Origin: Pelagibacteraceae bacterium AG-390-L03
GTDB lineage: Bacteria > Pseudomonadota > Alphaproteobacteria > Pelagibacterales > Pelagibacteraceae
DNA: 32,577 bases
Assembly (NCBI GenBank): GCA_003279685.1
Contig: QCHA01000009.1
Coordinates: 1-32,577 of the forward strand
Direction: 5' to 3'
Below, in pieces: positions 1 to 7,334 of this stretch (within the stretch, counting starts at the first letter, position 1; each line of letters opens with the position of its first letter). The position numbers were made by a program, and so were the translations under genes. The notes below the pieces were generated by a model. It did not search any database. It had not been told where the DNA came from and worked only from the letters and a program-made list of their open reading frames with translations.

Positions 1-235
1 TCTCTGAGCGATTTATTTCAAGCTAACTTTTTAATATCCCTATAATTAATGTAGTTTAATGTCGGTTAATGTGGATTAGTTTGTTCCACTAGCACCCCAA
101 ATAATCGCCAGCTTCCTGAATAATTTTCCAGAGTTTAATTCTGTTATTTTTATTCACACATTTGGTTTTCTTATTTTATCTTAAATTCCTATAGAAGCGA
201 AATAATTTAATTAAATTATAATTGTCCTCATAACT
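1..235. other. Non-coding left edge
   Basis: No supportable gene is seen. Every ATG I tried on either strand runs into a stop within a few codons. One plus-strand frame is open from base 1 to a stop at 43-45 and could be the last 14 codons of a gene starting outside the window, but nothing identifies it. The stretch lies downstream of the methyltransferase cassette and contains a small three-copy tandem repeat at 45-74. No clear terminator hairpin was found. Confidence 0.6.
45..74. repeat. Three tandem 10-bp units
   Basis: Three consecutive 10-base units (45-54, 55-64, 65-74) share the pattern NTTAATGTNG and differ only at the first and ninth positions and in the last copy's neighbour. They lie in non-coding DNA beyond the 3' end of the methyltransferase cassette. 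The order is seen directly; a function (protein binding site or replication slippage) is not evident. Confidence 0.6.
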
Positions 236-910
236 TCATATTGGCTTTCTAACGTAAGTTGGTACATTATAGAAAGGTAATTTTTCTAATTTAAGTTTGT
301 GTTTTTTAACGAATTCATCAACAGATATTGTTTCACCTGCTACAGCATTGTAGTCATCAAAAACAATAATGCCACCTGGAACTACTCTGTCGTATAATAA
401 CTCTAAAACAAAGTTTGTAGGCTCCTGAACATCCATATCAAGATGAAGTAGAGCAATTCTAATTTCAGGATTATCTAAGAGATACTTTGGTAAGGTATCA
501 AAGATATTTCCTTTCACTAGGCTAAAGTTTTCAAATCCCTTTGAAGACAAAACATGGGAAACTTCTTCTTTACTAAGCCCATGCCCTCCAGCACCTTCAA
601 ACTTTTTAATAAAATTTAAATCATCTTTAACTTTAAGTTTATTAGTTGGAAATACACCAAATGCATCAAAGCCAATAATTTTACGTGAGTAATCATTTTC
701 AAGTGCGTCTCTAAAAGTAGCAAACCGAACCAAAGATGCACCTTTATATACGCCAAATTCAAATATACTTCCTGGAATATTAACGATTGTTTTGTACAGC
801 TCGTAATGAGCAAGCATTTTGTTAAGTCGAGATTTAGGTGAGAACCAATAAAATCCGTTTTCGTAGTCCCATACGTGTGAACGATTTAAGTCACGAATTG
901 AGTCTTTCAT
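236..910 (-). CDS. TylF/MycF-like O-methyltransferase (copy A)
   Basis: A 224-residue class I SAM-dependent methyltransferase of the TylF/MycF (macrocin O-methyltransferase) family; characterised members methylate sugar hydroxyls on glycosides with Mg2+. The SAM-binding loop EFGVYKG is at residues 51-57, the acidic strand IIGFDAF at 78-84, ALLHLDMD at 153-160 and VFDD at 183-186. D158 and the D185/D186 pair match the family's metal-binding and catalytic acids. It is last of three genes; its ATG overlaps the stop of the upstream oxygenase by 4 bases (ATGA), so coupled translation is likely. It is a diverged paralogue of the gene at 1671-2429. GC is higher than in most of the window. The true substrate is unknown; a surface polysaccharide or glycolipid sugar is the simplest guess. 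Confidence 0.85.
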   Translation of the reverse strand: MKDSIRDLNRSHVWDYENGFYWFSPKSRLNKMLAHYELYKTIVNIPGSIFEFGVYKGASLVRFATFRDALENDYSRKIIGFDAFGVFPTNKLKVKDDLNFIKKFEGAGGHGLSKEEVSHVLSSKGFENFSLVKGNIFDTLPKYLLDNPEIRIALLHLDMDVQEPTNFVLELLYDRVVPGGIIVFDDYNAVAGETISVDEFVKKHKLKLEKLPFYNVPTYVRKPI

Positions 911-1674
911 TTTTCAACTTTTCTTTTAGAAAGTGCGCCTTTGAGTATTTCAGTATTAAAGTTAGAAAAACCTATCCGGTCCTCTTTAAATCGAGCTAGT
1001 TCAATACATGATGTAACTCTTAGTAGCAGAGTGAGGCGAACAAAATTTGATTTATTCGTTCCACTTCGGTGGAGGCGTTTAAAATCAAAAGCAACAACCT
1101 CACCGAATTCAGTTTCAGCGATAATAAATTCTTCTGGGTCAGCACATTCAAATCTTAAATGTTTTTTCCGATCTTCATCCATGAAGAAGTTGTTATGTTG
1201 GACTAAGTTTTTTTGTGTATCACATGCTACATTCAATGCACCTTGTTCATTTTTACAGTCATGTAACGCGATGGACATTACCATACTATCTGGTGTACAA
1301 TTACCTTTAGCCAAGTAATATCCAGCTTCTTGGTGCCATGGTAGAGACATTTTCTTTTTTTGATCAACAAATTTTTGTGGTAAATCAATTCGAAAAAAAG
1401 GAAATACGATTTTAATATCCTCTAAAGCAACACCCATGAGCTCTGCAGCCAAGAAGCGAATCCCAGGATCTTTAGTTAGCTCTAAAAACTCTGACGAATT
1501 TAAAATTTTATCCTGTAGACCCCCTGTATACTGATCGTCCTGTATTTGCTTAGATATTACTTTCTTTGAAAAGTCTTCATGTGTTGTCGAGTCCGTTAGA
1601 TTAAAGCAAAACTTCTGAAAGCGGCTGAGTGGTGTAAGATCGTAAAGTTTTACGATTTTTAAAAATTCTCTCAT
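907..1674 (-). CDS. PhyH-like Fe(II)/2-oxoglutarate dioxygenase
   Basis: A 255-residue protein of the phytanoyl-CoA dioxygenase (PhyH) superfamily, non-haem iron enzymes that hydroxylate organic substrates using 2-oxoglutarate and O2. The probable iron triad is intact: H114 and E116 in WHQEAGYY, then H202 in LHRSGTNKS, with R213 eleven residues on as the likely 2-oxoglutarate carboxylate clamp. Having E rather than D in the HxD/E motif is tolerated in the superfamily. It overlaps both flanking TylF-like genes by exactly 4 bases (ATGA each time), so the three proteins were probably selected to be made together. The expected reaction is hydroxylation of the molecule the neighbours methylate; that is inference. 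No signal peptide, so cytoplasmic. Confidence 0.82.
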   Translation of the reverse strand: MREFLKIVKLYDLTPLSRFQKFCFNLTDSTTHEDFSKKVISKQIQDDQYTGGLQDKILNSSEFLELTKDPGIRFLAAELMGVALEDIKIVFPFFRIDLPQKFVDQKKKMSLPWHQEAGYYLAKGNCTPDSMVMSIALHDCKNEQGALNVACDTQKNLVQHNNFFMDEDRKKHLRFECADPEEFIIAETEFGEVVAFDFKRLHRSGTNKSNFVRLTLLLRVTSCIELARFKEDRIGFSNFNTEILKGALSKRKVEK

Positions 1675-2429
1675 GATACTTTCCAGTATCCTGCCATTGA
1701 TGATTCATGAACACGTTTAAGACTGATATTTTGCAACCCAAGTGCCTCGATAACAGCGATTGTTTCGCCTGGGTAATCTTCGTGATTAATCTCATCAAAT
1801 ACAACGATAGCTCCTTTTGGCATTCTTTCTATTGCCATCTCCAATACTTTTTTAGTAGGTTTATAGAGATCTAAGTCCAGATGCAGTAAAGCAATCACGC
1901 TTGAAGGATGATCAGCTAGATATCTTGGTAATGTCTTAATTATATCGCCTTTATGCAAACTCACTTTTGGGATGTTCCCAATCAGTCGGTTTTGGTCAAA
2001 TAGTTTTATAGCTTCATTCAAATATTCGTAACTGTCATAACTTAGACCCCCTGAAACCATATGCTCTGCACCTGATGTTAAGTCTTGCTTTGATGGTGAG
2101 GTAAAACCCTCAAAAGTATCAAAACCAACAATTTTTCGAGTGTAGTGATGTGGTTCATAAATTGAACTGAAATGAGCCATCGCAAATAGAAAATTTCCCC
2201 CAGCAACTCCACACTCTAAAATGTTTCCAGGGACGTCGCTTATCAATTCCCAGTATCTGAGTGCTTCAATAAACCTGGTAATGTTTTGCCTTGTAGCAAA
2301 TACACTAAAGTTATTCGCAAGATCATTTGCACTAATTTCATTGAGAAACTTTGCTCGTCGTTCGTACCAATTAATTTGATCAGTAGTATTACGATTTTTC
2401 TCAATATTCTTTGTAGATTTAGTGTTCAT
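1671..2429 (-). CDS. TylF/MycF-like O-methyltransferase (copy B)
   Basis: A 252-residue TylF-family SAM-dependent O-methyltransferase and the first gene of the three-gene cassette. It has the SAM loop ECGVAGG at 72-78, KIVGFDTFEGF at 99-109, ALLHLDLD at 180-187 and VFDE at 210-213. The second acid of the usual DD metal pair is glutamate (D212-E213), whereas copy A keeps DD. The region from the GD/GN step through TLPxYL and ALLHLD is closely shared with copy A, so they are paralogues. It carries an extra hydrophilic N-terminus of about 20 residues. A good ribosome site, AAAGGA at 2440-2445, lies 10 bases before the ATG. Its function probably parallels copy A on a different hydroxyl or sugar. 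Confidence 0.85.
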   Translation of the reverse strand: MNTKSTKNIEKNRNTTDQINWYERRAKFLNEISANDLANNFSVFATRQNITRFIEALRYWELISDVPGNILECGVAGGNFLFAMAHFSSIYEPHHYTRKIVGFDTFEGFTSPSKQDLTSGAEHMVSGGLSYDSYEYLNEAIKLFDQNRLIGNIPKVSLHKGDIIKTLPRYLADHPSSVIALLHLDLDLYKPTKKVLEMAIERMPKGAIVVFDEINHEDYPGETIAVIEALGLQNISLKRVHESSMAGYWKVS

Positions 2430-2655
2430 TTATATCTTTTCCTTTATCAATTGTACCTTTTAGCAATACCAACTCTTTTGCAAAGACGTATTAATAATTA
2501 ATTAAATCTATCTATGTTTTATTCAAATCATAACATAAAAAGATAAGTTTATTCAAGACTCATTTATTAAATAGCAATTTTTGTAAAATATTATTTATTT
2601 ATATAATACATTAGTTTTTTTGTTTAAAATATAATTAAGTCATTTTAATTAACAT
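2430..2655. other. Intergenic region between divergent accessory genes
   Basis: This 226-base AT-rich spacer separates the methyltransferase cassette (leftward) from the Gfo/Idh-like gene (rightward) and must hold both promoters. On the plus strand TATAAT occurs at 2602-2607 and again at 2630-2635, the second 20 bases before the ATG at 2656. Neither has a convincing -35 element at normal spacing. No RNA gene or long inverted repeat was found. The composition changes across it, from roughly 35% GC on the left to about 20% on the right. Confidence 0.5.
2440..2445 (-). promoter_or_regulatory. Ribosome binding site of the methyltransferase cassette
   Basis: Read on the minus strand, AAAGGA sits 10 bases upstream of the ATG at 2429. 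It is stronger than the barely visible ribosome sites of many genes here and fixes the start of copy B. The other two cassette genes have no separate clear site and probably depend on the ATGA overlaps. Confidence 0.55.
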
Positions 2656-3654
2656 ATGGAATTAGTTTTAATAGGTGCATCGAATAACTTAAAAAATATA
2701 GATTATTCAGTTTTTAAAAAGCTGAATATAAAAGTAAAATATTTGGTATCTAACTCTTTAACTGAAAGAACTAAACTTTTTGCAAAGAAATTTCAAACTA
2801 CTATCTTAAATTATAATGATTTTAAAAAAAAAAATGACTTTGATATTGCTTATATATCTACACTTGAAAGTAATCGTTATGAAATTGCAAAGTATTTAAT
2901 ACTTAATGGAAAAGATATAATATTTGAAAAAAATTTTTTACTAAATGAAGTCAAAGAAAAAGAATTAATTGAACTATCAAAACAAAATAGAACAAATATT
3001 TTTCAATCCTTAATAGCCAAATATCATAATCAATATCAAGAGGTAATTAAAAAAAATAAAAATAAATTAGGAAAAATTTCACATATAAATTTAATTTTTA
3101 CTTCTCCATTTAAAGATTTAAAAAATTATCGACATTCGGATAAAATAAATGGAGGTATAATTAATGATTACTTATATTATATACTTGAAATTTTTAAGAA
3201 TTTGACAGATGAAAAGATTTTATCATTTGAAGTTGTTAAAGAAAAATACAACGAACATGATATCGAAACTACTGTAAAGTTTTTTTTTAAATTTTCAAAT
3301 TTAATTACATCAAATGTAATAATTTCATATGATTTTTTTAAGCAAAATATATCTGAAATTATATGTGAAAAGGGTTTAATTAGATTTTATAACCCTATAA
3401 CTTTTGATGAAAAAACGAGAATAGACTTATTTTTGCCCAAAAATAAATTTCAAAGAGGTATTTTACACTTAAAAAATATGTTTATACCAAACTACAAACA
3501 TTATTATTCAAAACATCAAATTCAATCAAAAATTATTAAATTTAATGATCCAATATATGATTTATTTAAATATATAATTGATAAAAAAAATATCTATAAT
3601 CTTGAATTTAATAATTTAAATTTATTTCACGAAATAAAAAATTTTAAAAATTAA
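2656..3654 (+). CDS. Degenerate Gfo/Idh/MocA-family protein
   Basis: A 332-residue protein with the outline of Gfo/Idh/MocA NAD(P)-dependent sugar oxidoreductases: an N-terminal Rossmann half (about 1-120) and a C-terminal sheet half. Key positions are altered. The N-terminal dinucleotide loop reads GASNN rather than GxGxxG, the usual EKP cofactor/substrate motif is EKN (91-93), and in GGIIND (166-171), where families normally continue DxGxH, the histidine position is Y175. The gene is extremely AT-rich (12 of 60 bases are G/C at 2821-2880) and rich in Lys, Asn and Ile. It may act on sugar nucleotides for surface glycans, or be a non-catalytic binding protein. Family call fairly secure; activity doubtful. 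Confidence 0.65.
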   Translation: MELVLIGASNNLKNIDYSVFKKLNIKVKYLVSNSLTERTKLFAKKFQTTILNYNDFKKKNDFDIAYISTLESNRYEIAKYLILNGKDIIFEKNFLLNEVKEKELIELSKQNRTNIFQSLIAKYHNQYQEVIKKNKNKLGKISHINLIFTSPFKDLKNYRHSDKINGGIINDYLYYILEIFKNLTDEKILSFEVVKEKYNEHDIETTVKFFFKFSNLITSNVIISYDFFKQNISEIICEKGLIRFYNPITFDEKTRIDLFLPKNKFQRGILHLKNMFIPNYKHYYSKHQIQSKIIKFNDPIYDLFKYIIDKKNIYNLEFNNLNLFHEIKNFKN

Positions 3655-3672
3655 TAAATATAATCAAAAAAA

Positions 3673-3689
3673 TAGAAGACCTTCTTATT
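3673..3689. terminator. Possible bidirectional terminator
   Basis: In the 41-base gap between the converging Gfo/Idh-like and ElyC-like genes there is a short inverted repeat, AGAAG then CTTCT (3674-3685), with A-rich sequence before and T-rich sequence after. The loop is too small for the full stem, so only about four pairs can form. It is weak; position is the main argument. Confidence 0.25.
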
Positions 3690-3695
3690 TATTTA

Positions 3696-4448
3696 TCAAT
3701 TTTGTGTAAAATTTATTTTTATATTATAATATGCTCTTCCCATCATCTCTTTAACAAAGTAACTAGTTGATCCAAAAGAACCAGCCGAAGGTATAAAATT
3801 CAAAAAAGTTGTTTTACTAAATTTACTTCTAAAATCTACTGCAAAAGGCATTGTATTGATCCCATTAGCTTCAAATATTTTTTTTGCTCTTGGCATGTGA
3901 AATGCAGAAGTTACTAATATAATTTTATCATTTTTGTCTAAAAGTTTCTTAATAGATTTAGCTTCTGCTTCTGTATTTTTTACGATATCTGTCAATATAA
4001 TATCATTTTCTGATATTCCATTTTTAATAGAAAAATCTTTTAAATATTCACCTTCAGATTTCCCTAAATTCCATGGTAATTTTCCTCTAGTTAAAATTAA
4101 TTTGTTGGCTTTATTATTTTTGTATAAATTAATCCCAGCAAAGATTCGATCTACATTTTCATTAAATTCATACTTATATTCTCCATCATTTTTAATTGTT
4201 CTCAACATACCGCTTAAGACAACAATAGCATCTGCTTTATTTACACTATCTATATTTTGAAGGTGATAGTCTTTTTCTAGATAATTAATTAGTTTATTTG
4301 AAATAACTGGAAGGGAGCATAAAATTAAAATTGACAAGCCTGATAAAGTTAATTTCTTAGATTTAAAAAAAATTCCGAGTAAAATTAAAAATATAATAAA
4401 AAATAATGGACTTATTATGAGCGGTACAATCTTATGAAAATATATCAT
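3696..4448 (-). CDS. ElyC/YdcF-type DUF218 envelope protein
   Basis: A 250-residue protein with two N-terminal membrane segments (about 5-28 and 33-52) followed by a soluble DUF218 domain. Family signatures are ADAIVVLSG at 72-80, the RIFAGINLYK stretch at 101-110, NTEAEA at 158-163 and SAFHMPRA at 181-188. E. coli ElyC, of the same family, affects peptidoglycan and lipid-carrier metabolism; the biochemical reaction is unsettled. The topology suggests the domain faces the periplasm, but this was not tested. It converges with the Gfo/Idh-like gene and diverges from the hydroxyacid dehydrogenase 48 bases away. Family call is strong; precise role unknown. Confidence 0.8.
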   Translation of the reverse strand: MIYFHKIVPLIISPLFFIIFLILLGIFFKSKKLTLSGLSILILCSLPVISNKLINYLEKDYHLQNIDSVNKADAIVVLSGMLRTIKNDGEYKYEFNENVDRIFAGINLYKNNKANKLILTRGKLPWNLGKSEGEYLKDFSIKNGISENDIILTDIVKNTEAEAKSIKKLLDKNDKIILVTSAFHMPRAKKIFEANGINTMPFAVDFRSKFSKTTFLNFIPSAGSFGSTSYFVKEMMGRAYYNIKINFTQN

Positions 4449-4483
4449 ATAAAACTTCTATAAAAATTAAATATACATTTTTG

Positions 4484-4489
4484 TATAAT
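4484..4489 (+). promoter_or_regulatory. -10 element just before the dehydrogenase start
   Basis: A perfect TATAAT, preceded directly by TTG, ends only 7 bases before the ATG at 4497. A start site 6-8 bases downstream of it would fall on or next to the A of the start codon, giving a leaderless mRNA. No good -35 element and no ribosome site are seen in the 48-base spacer. AT-rich DNA makes chance TATAAT common, so confidence is low. Confidence 0.35.
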
Positions 4490-4496
4490 TTAAACT

Positions 4497-5516
4497 ATGT
4501 CAAAAATTAAAATTCATATTAGAAATAACCACTGGAAAGAAGGTTTTTTACCTTGTGATCTCGAAGGCGAAAAACATAGTACTATTACAAAAGAAGAATT
4601 TGAAAAAGGACTTAGTCAATATCCGGAAATAAAAGATAAGATTGAATATCTAGTAGATTGGGATGAAGATAATTATCTCTCTTCAATGAAAGAAGCAGAT
4701 GTTTTGTTAGGTTGGCAATTTCCAGTAAATAATATCAGGGATATTGCACCAAATCTTAAATGGATCCATGTTAGTTCAGCAGGTGTCAATCATTTATCTC
4801 CTTTTGATTGGATGAAAGATGACTTAATTTTAACTAATAGTAGTGGAGTACATTCTAAAAAAGCAGGTGAGTTTGGATTAATGAGCATCTTGATGCTTCA
4901 AAATCAAATGACAAAAATAGTTACTAACCAAAAAAACAAAGAATTTGTTACTTTGCTTAGTAAGCCTATTGAAGGTTTTAAAGTTGTGGTAGTAGGAACA
5001 GGTTCTCTTGGTGGCTCCATGATAAAACACATTAGCAAACTAGGAGCTGAAGTAATTGGTATTAATCGAAAAGGTAATAATGTTGAGGGTTGTTCGAAAG
5101 TAATTACTTTTGATAAAATAGATGATGTATTACCTTCAGCTGATTTTTTATATCTTGCTGTTCCTGAAACAGAGGAAACAAAAGGATTAATAAATAAAAA
5201 AAGACTGGATAAACTTAAACCTACTTGTGGAATTGTTAATATTGGAAGACAATCTGTTTTAGATTATGAAGCTTTAAGACTTAAATTAGAAAAAAATGAA
5301 TTAGCTGGTGCTATTTTAGATGTGTTTTCGCATGAACCTATTCCAAAAAATTCTACTTTTTGGGACACACCAAATCTAATTATTACACCACATATTTCAT
5401 CAGATAGCCAAGGTAACTATATTGAGATGGTATTAAAAATATTTTTTAAAAATCTTAAATTGTTTATAGAAAATAAGGAACTAATTAATCAAATTGATCG
5501 AAAATTAGGTTATTAG
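4497..5516 (+). CDS. D-2-hydroxyacid dehydrogenase
   Basis: A 339-residue NAD(P)-dependent D-isomer-specific 2-hydroxyacid dehydrogenase, of the group that interconverts 2-oxoacids and D-2-hydroxyacids (glyoxylate/hydroxypyruvate reductase, phosphoglycerate dehydrogenase and relatives). The nucleotide loop GTGSLGG is at 167-173. The catalytic set is intact: R251 in NIGRQS, E280 in FSHEP and H299 in ITPHIS. The N-terminal substrate domain carries WIHVSSAGVNHL at 89-100, where the family usually has a Q/S-x-GVD. No C-terminal ACT domain, so it is not a long-form SerA. It may share a transcript with the thioredoxin-like gene 64 bases downstream. The substrate cannot be named from sequence; glyoxylate or hydroxypyruvate are reasonable candidates. 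Confidence 0.85.
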   Translation: MSKIKIHIRNNHWKEGFLPCDLEGEKHSTITKEEFEKGLSQYPEIKDKIEYLVDWDEDNYLSSMKEADVLLGWQFPVNNIRDIAPNLKWIHVSSAGVNHLSPFDWMKDDLILTNSSGVHSKKAGEFGLMSILMLQNQMTKIVTNQKNKEFVTLLSKPIEGFKVVVVGTGSLGGSMIKHISKLGAEVIGINRKGNNVEGCSKVITFDKIDDVLPSADFLYLAVPETEETKGLINKKRLDKLKPTCGIVNIGRQSVLDYEALRLKLEKNELAGAILDVFSHEPIPKNSTFWDTPNLIITPHISSDSQGNYIEMVLKIFFKNLKLFIENKELINQIDRKLGY

Positions 5517-5580
5517 AAATTATTATAGAGACAATTTGTTTGATTACATTAATAATTAACAAATATAAGTTCTTACCTAT

Positions 5581-5949
5581 ATGAAAAAAATATTAATTCT
5601 TATCACCTTAATTTTCAGTTTTTTCTCGACAGCAATAAGCAAAGAAACTACGTTTACTAATGAGATATTAAAAAAATCTCAACTAGATGGAAAAACTGTT
5701 GTAATTCATTCATGGAATAAGACTTGCTCCACTTGTGCTAGACAAGTGAAAATATTAGATAAAGCCAAACAAGATTTTAAAGATGTTATCTTTTTGAGTT
5801 TTGAACAGACAAAAGATAGAGATATTGCTAAATTTTTAAGTATTGATTACTGGACTACAATTGTTGTTTACAAAGGCAATAAGGAAGTGTCTCGTTCAAT
5901 TGGCCAAACAAATAAAGAGAAGATTTATTCTCAAATCAATTCACTATAA
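5581..5949 (+). CDS. Exported thioredoxin-like protein
   Basis: A 122-residue small thioredoxin-fold protein with an N-terminal signal peptide (about 1-20, ending TAIS before KE), so it is periplasmic or membrane-tethered. The redox motif is CSTC (C49 and C52). The residue aligning with the fold's nearly universal cis-proline (before the last strands, in YWTTIVVYKG) is threonine, T92. That residue shapes the active site; its loss suggests altered substrate specificity or metal/Fe-S binding rather than ordinary thioredoxin activity. It converges with the MFS gene 11 bases away with no visible terminator. Fold call good; partner unknown, with a role in disulfide or cytochrome c handling possible. 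Confidence 0.75.
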   Translation: MKKILILITLIFSFFSTAISKETTFTNEILKKSQLDGKTVVIHSWNKTCSTCARQVKILDKAKQDFKDVIFLSFEQTKDRDIAKFLSIDYWTTIVVYKGNKEVSRSIGQTNKEKIYSQINSL

Positions 5950-5960
5950 AAATTTTAATA

Positions 5961-7277
5961 CTAGAAGCTTCCAGGTTTGTTTTCTTCAACAACAGGCTCT
6001 GTTACAGGTTTAATTGGTTCTTCGATAGGCTCTGTAGATGGATTTAATTCAATACCTGCAGGAGTGATTGATTGAGGCATCGCAACAAACTGTGAATCTG
6101 GGTTTTCAACAACAGGTCTAACTCTAGATCTATAAACTCCATAAATACCAATTAAAGAGTGAAAAAATAATAAAAAAATAAAAAAACCATTAGGACCAAC
6201 TATGCCCATAAAGATTGAGCATAAAAAAGGTCCACCCATAGCTCCCATTCCAAATGTAAATTGTAAACTGGCTCCAGCAGCAACAAATTTTTCTTTTGGA
6301 ATAAAATCATTGGTATGTGCTAAAATTAGAGAGAACATCGGGAGACTACAAAAAGAAAATAAGATTAAAAAAACATAAAACCAAAATTTACTAGTTGCTA
6401 AATCTCCAGGTAAATACATTTGTCTTGATGATAAAATTGCACATAGAGCAAAAAAAGCAGCAGCAAAAGTTACAATAATTATTACTTTTCTTCTATCAAA
6501 CATATCTGATAACTTTCCTATTGGCCATTGAGATATTGCACCAGAAATTGCAAGCAAGAATGTAACTAATGAAATTTGAAAAATTGAAAAATTCATTGTT
6601 GTTGCATACACAGCAAGTAGAGTAAATAATGCAGATTGTATTGTCCCATAAAAAAATGAACTTACCATTCCAAATGGAGATGAGATAAATACTTCTTGCA
6701 AAGACATTTTGGATATCTTTTTAAATGTTGGTGCCTTTCTTTTTGTAAGCAAAATTGGAATTAGCGCTGCTGAAGTTATGACCGAAATTAATATAAAAGG
6801 TTCGAAGTTAAGTGGGTCACTAAAGTTAAGTAAAAACATTCCAAGTCCCATGGCACCATATAAGATGACCATATAAACAGACAAAACACTTCCTCTATTT
6901 TTGTTGCTTGCTCTATCATTTAACCAACTTTCAGCGACGGTATAAATAGAGACCATACTAATTCCAGTAAGCACTCTTAATAAAAACCATACAATAGGAC
7001 TTACATATACAGCATGAATTAAAACTACTAATGATGCTGTTGATGCAAATGCAGCAAAAACTCTAATATGTCCTACACGAGAAATAATTTGAGGGATAGT
7101 TTTGGCACCAATAAAGTAACCCACAAAGTATCCAGACATCATAAATCCAGTTGCAGTTAAACTAAATTCTTCTTTAACTGCTCTAACTCCAAGTAAAGAT
7201 CCTTGAAACCCATAGGCTAACATGAGTGCCCCCATACCTAAGAATAATGCCCATGAATTTTTTAATACTTTTTCCAT
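5961..7277 (-). CDS. MFS transporter with Pro/Glu-rich tail
   Basis: A 438-residue major facilitator superfamily protein with about 12 hydrophobic segments. The signature AESWLNDRAS (115-124) and the later QWPIGKLSDMFDRRK (the MFS loop 8-9 motif) resemble the YcaD-like group of uncharacterised inner-membrane permeases. A hydrophilic tail from about residue 383 to 438 is rich in Pro and Glu, with repeats of the type EPIEEPIKPVTEPVVEE; it is probably cytoplasmic and disordered. It follows the EamA gene by 57 bases and may be last in the long minus-strand block or have its own promoter. Substrate unknown. Confidence 0.8.
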   Translation of the reverse strand: MEKVLKNSWALFLGMGALMLAYGFQGSLLGVRAVKEEFSLTATGFMMSGYFVGYFIGAKTIPQIISRVGHIRVFAAFASTASLVVLIHAVYVSPIVWFLLRVLTGISMVSIYTVAESWLNDRASNKNRGSVLSVYMVILYGAMGLGMFLLNFSDPLNFEPFILISVITSAALIPILLTKRKAPTFKKISKMSLQEVFISSPFGMVSSFFYGTIQSALFTLLAVYATTMNFSIFQISLVTFLLAISGAISQWPIGKLSDMFDRRKVIIIVTFAAAFFALCAILSSRQMYLPGDLATSKFWFYVFLILFSFCSLPMFSLILAHTNDFIPKEKFVAAGASLQFTFGMGAMGGPFLCSIFMGIVGPNGFFIFLLFFHSLIGIYGVYRSRVRPVVENPDSQFVAMPQSITPAGIELNPSTEPIEEPIKPVTEPVVEENKPGSF

Positions 7278-7334
7278 ATGAATCGGTATCTATTTCTGAT
7301 TTGTGGCTAAATCAAGTTAATTGTAATTTGAGAT

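Noticed and set aside
1..45. Possible 3' tail of a plus-strand gene (open from base 1 to TAA at 43-45)
   Set aside because: Only 14 codons with no motif; open by chance is likely.
941..1318. Plus-strand open frame of 125 codons antisense to the PhyH-like gene
   Set aside because: It lies wholly within a strongly supported gene, has no recognisable domain and is Ser/Leu/Lys-biased as expected for the reverse frame of this gene.
5960..5980. GAAGCTTC palindrome at the junction of the thioredoxin-like and MFS genes
   Set aside because: It is a perfect palindrome without a loop, lies inside the MFS coding end and is not followed by a T-run, so it does not make a terminator.
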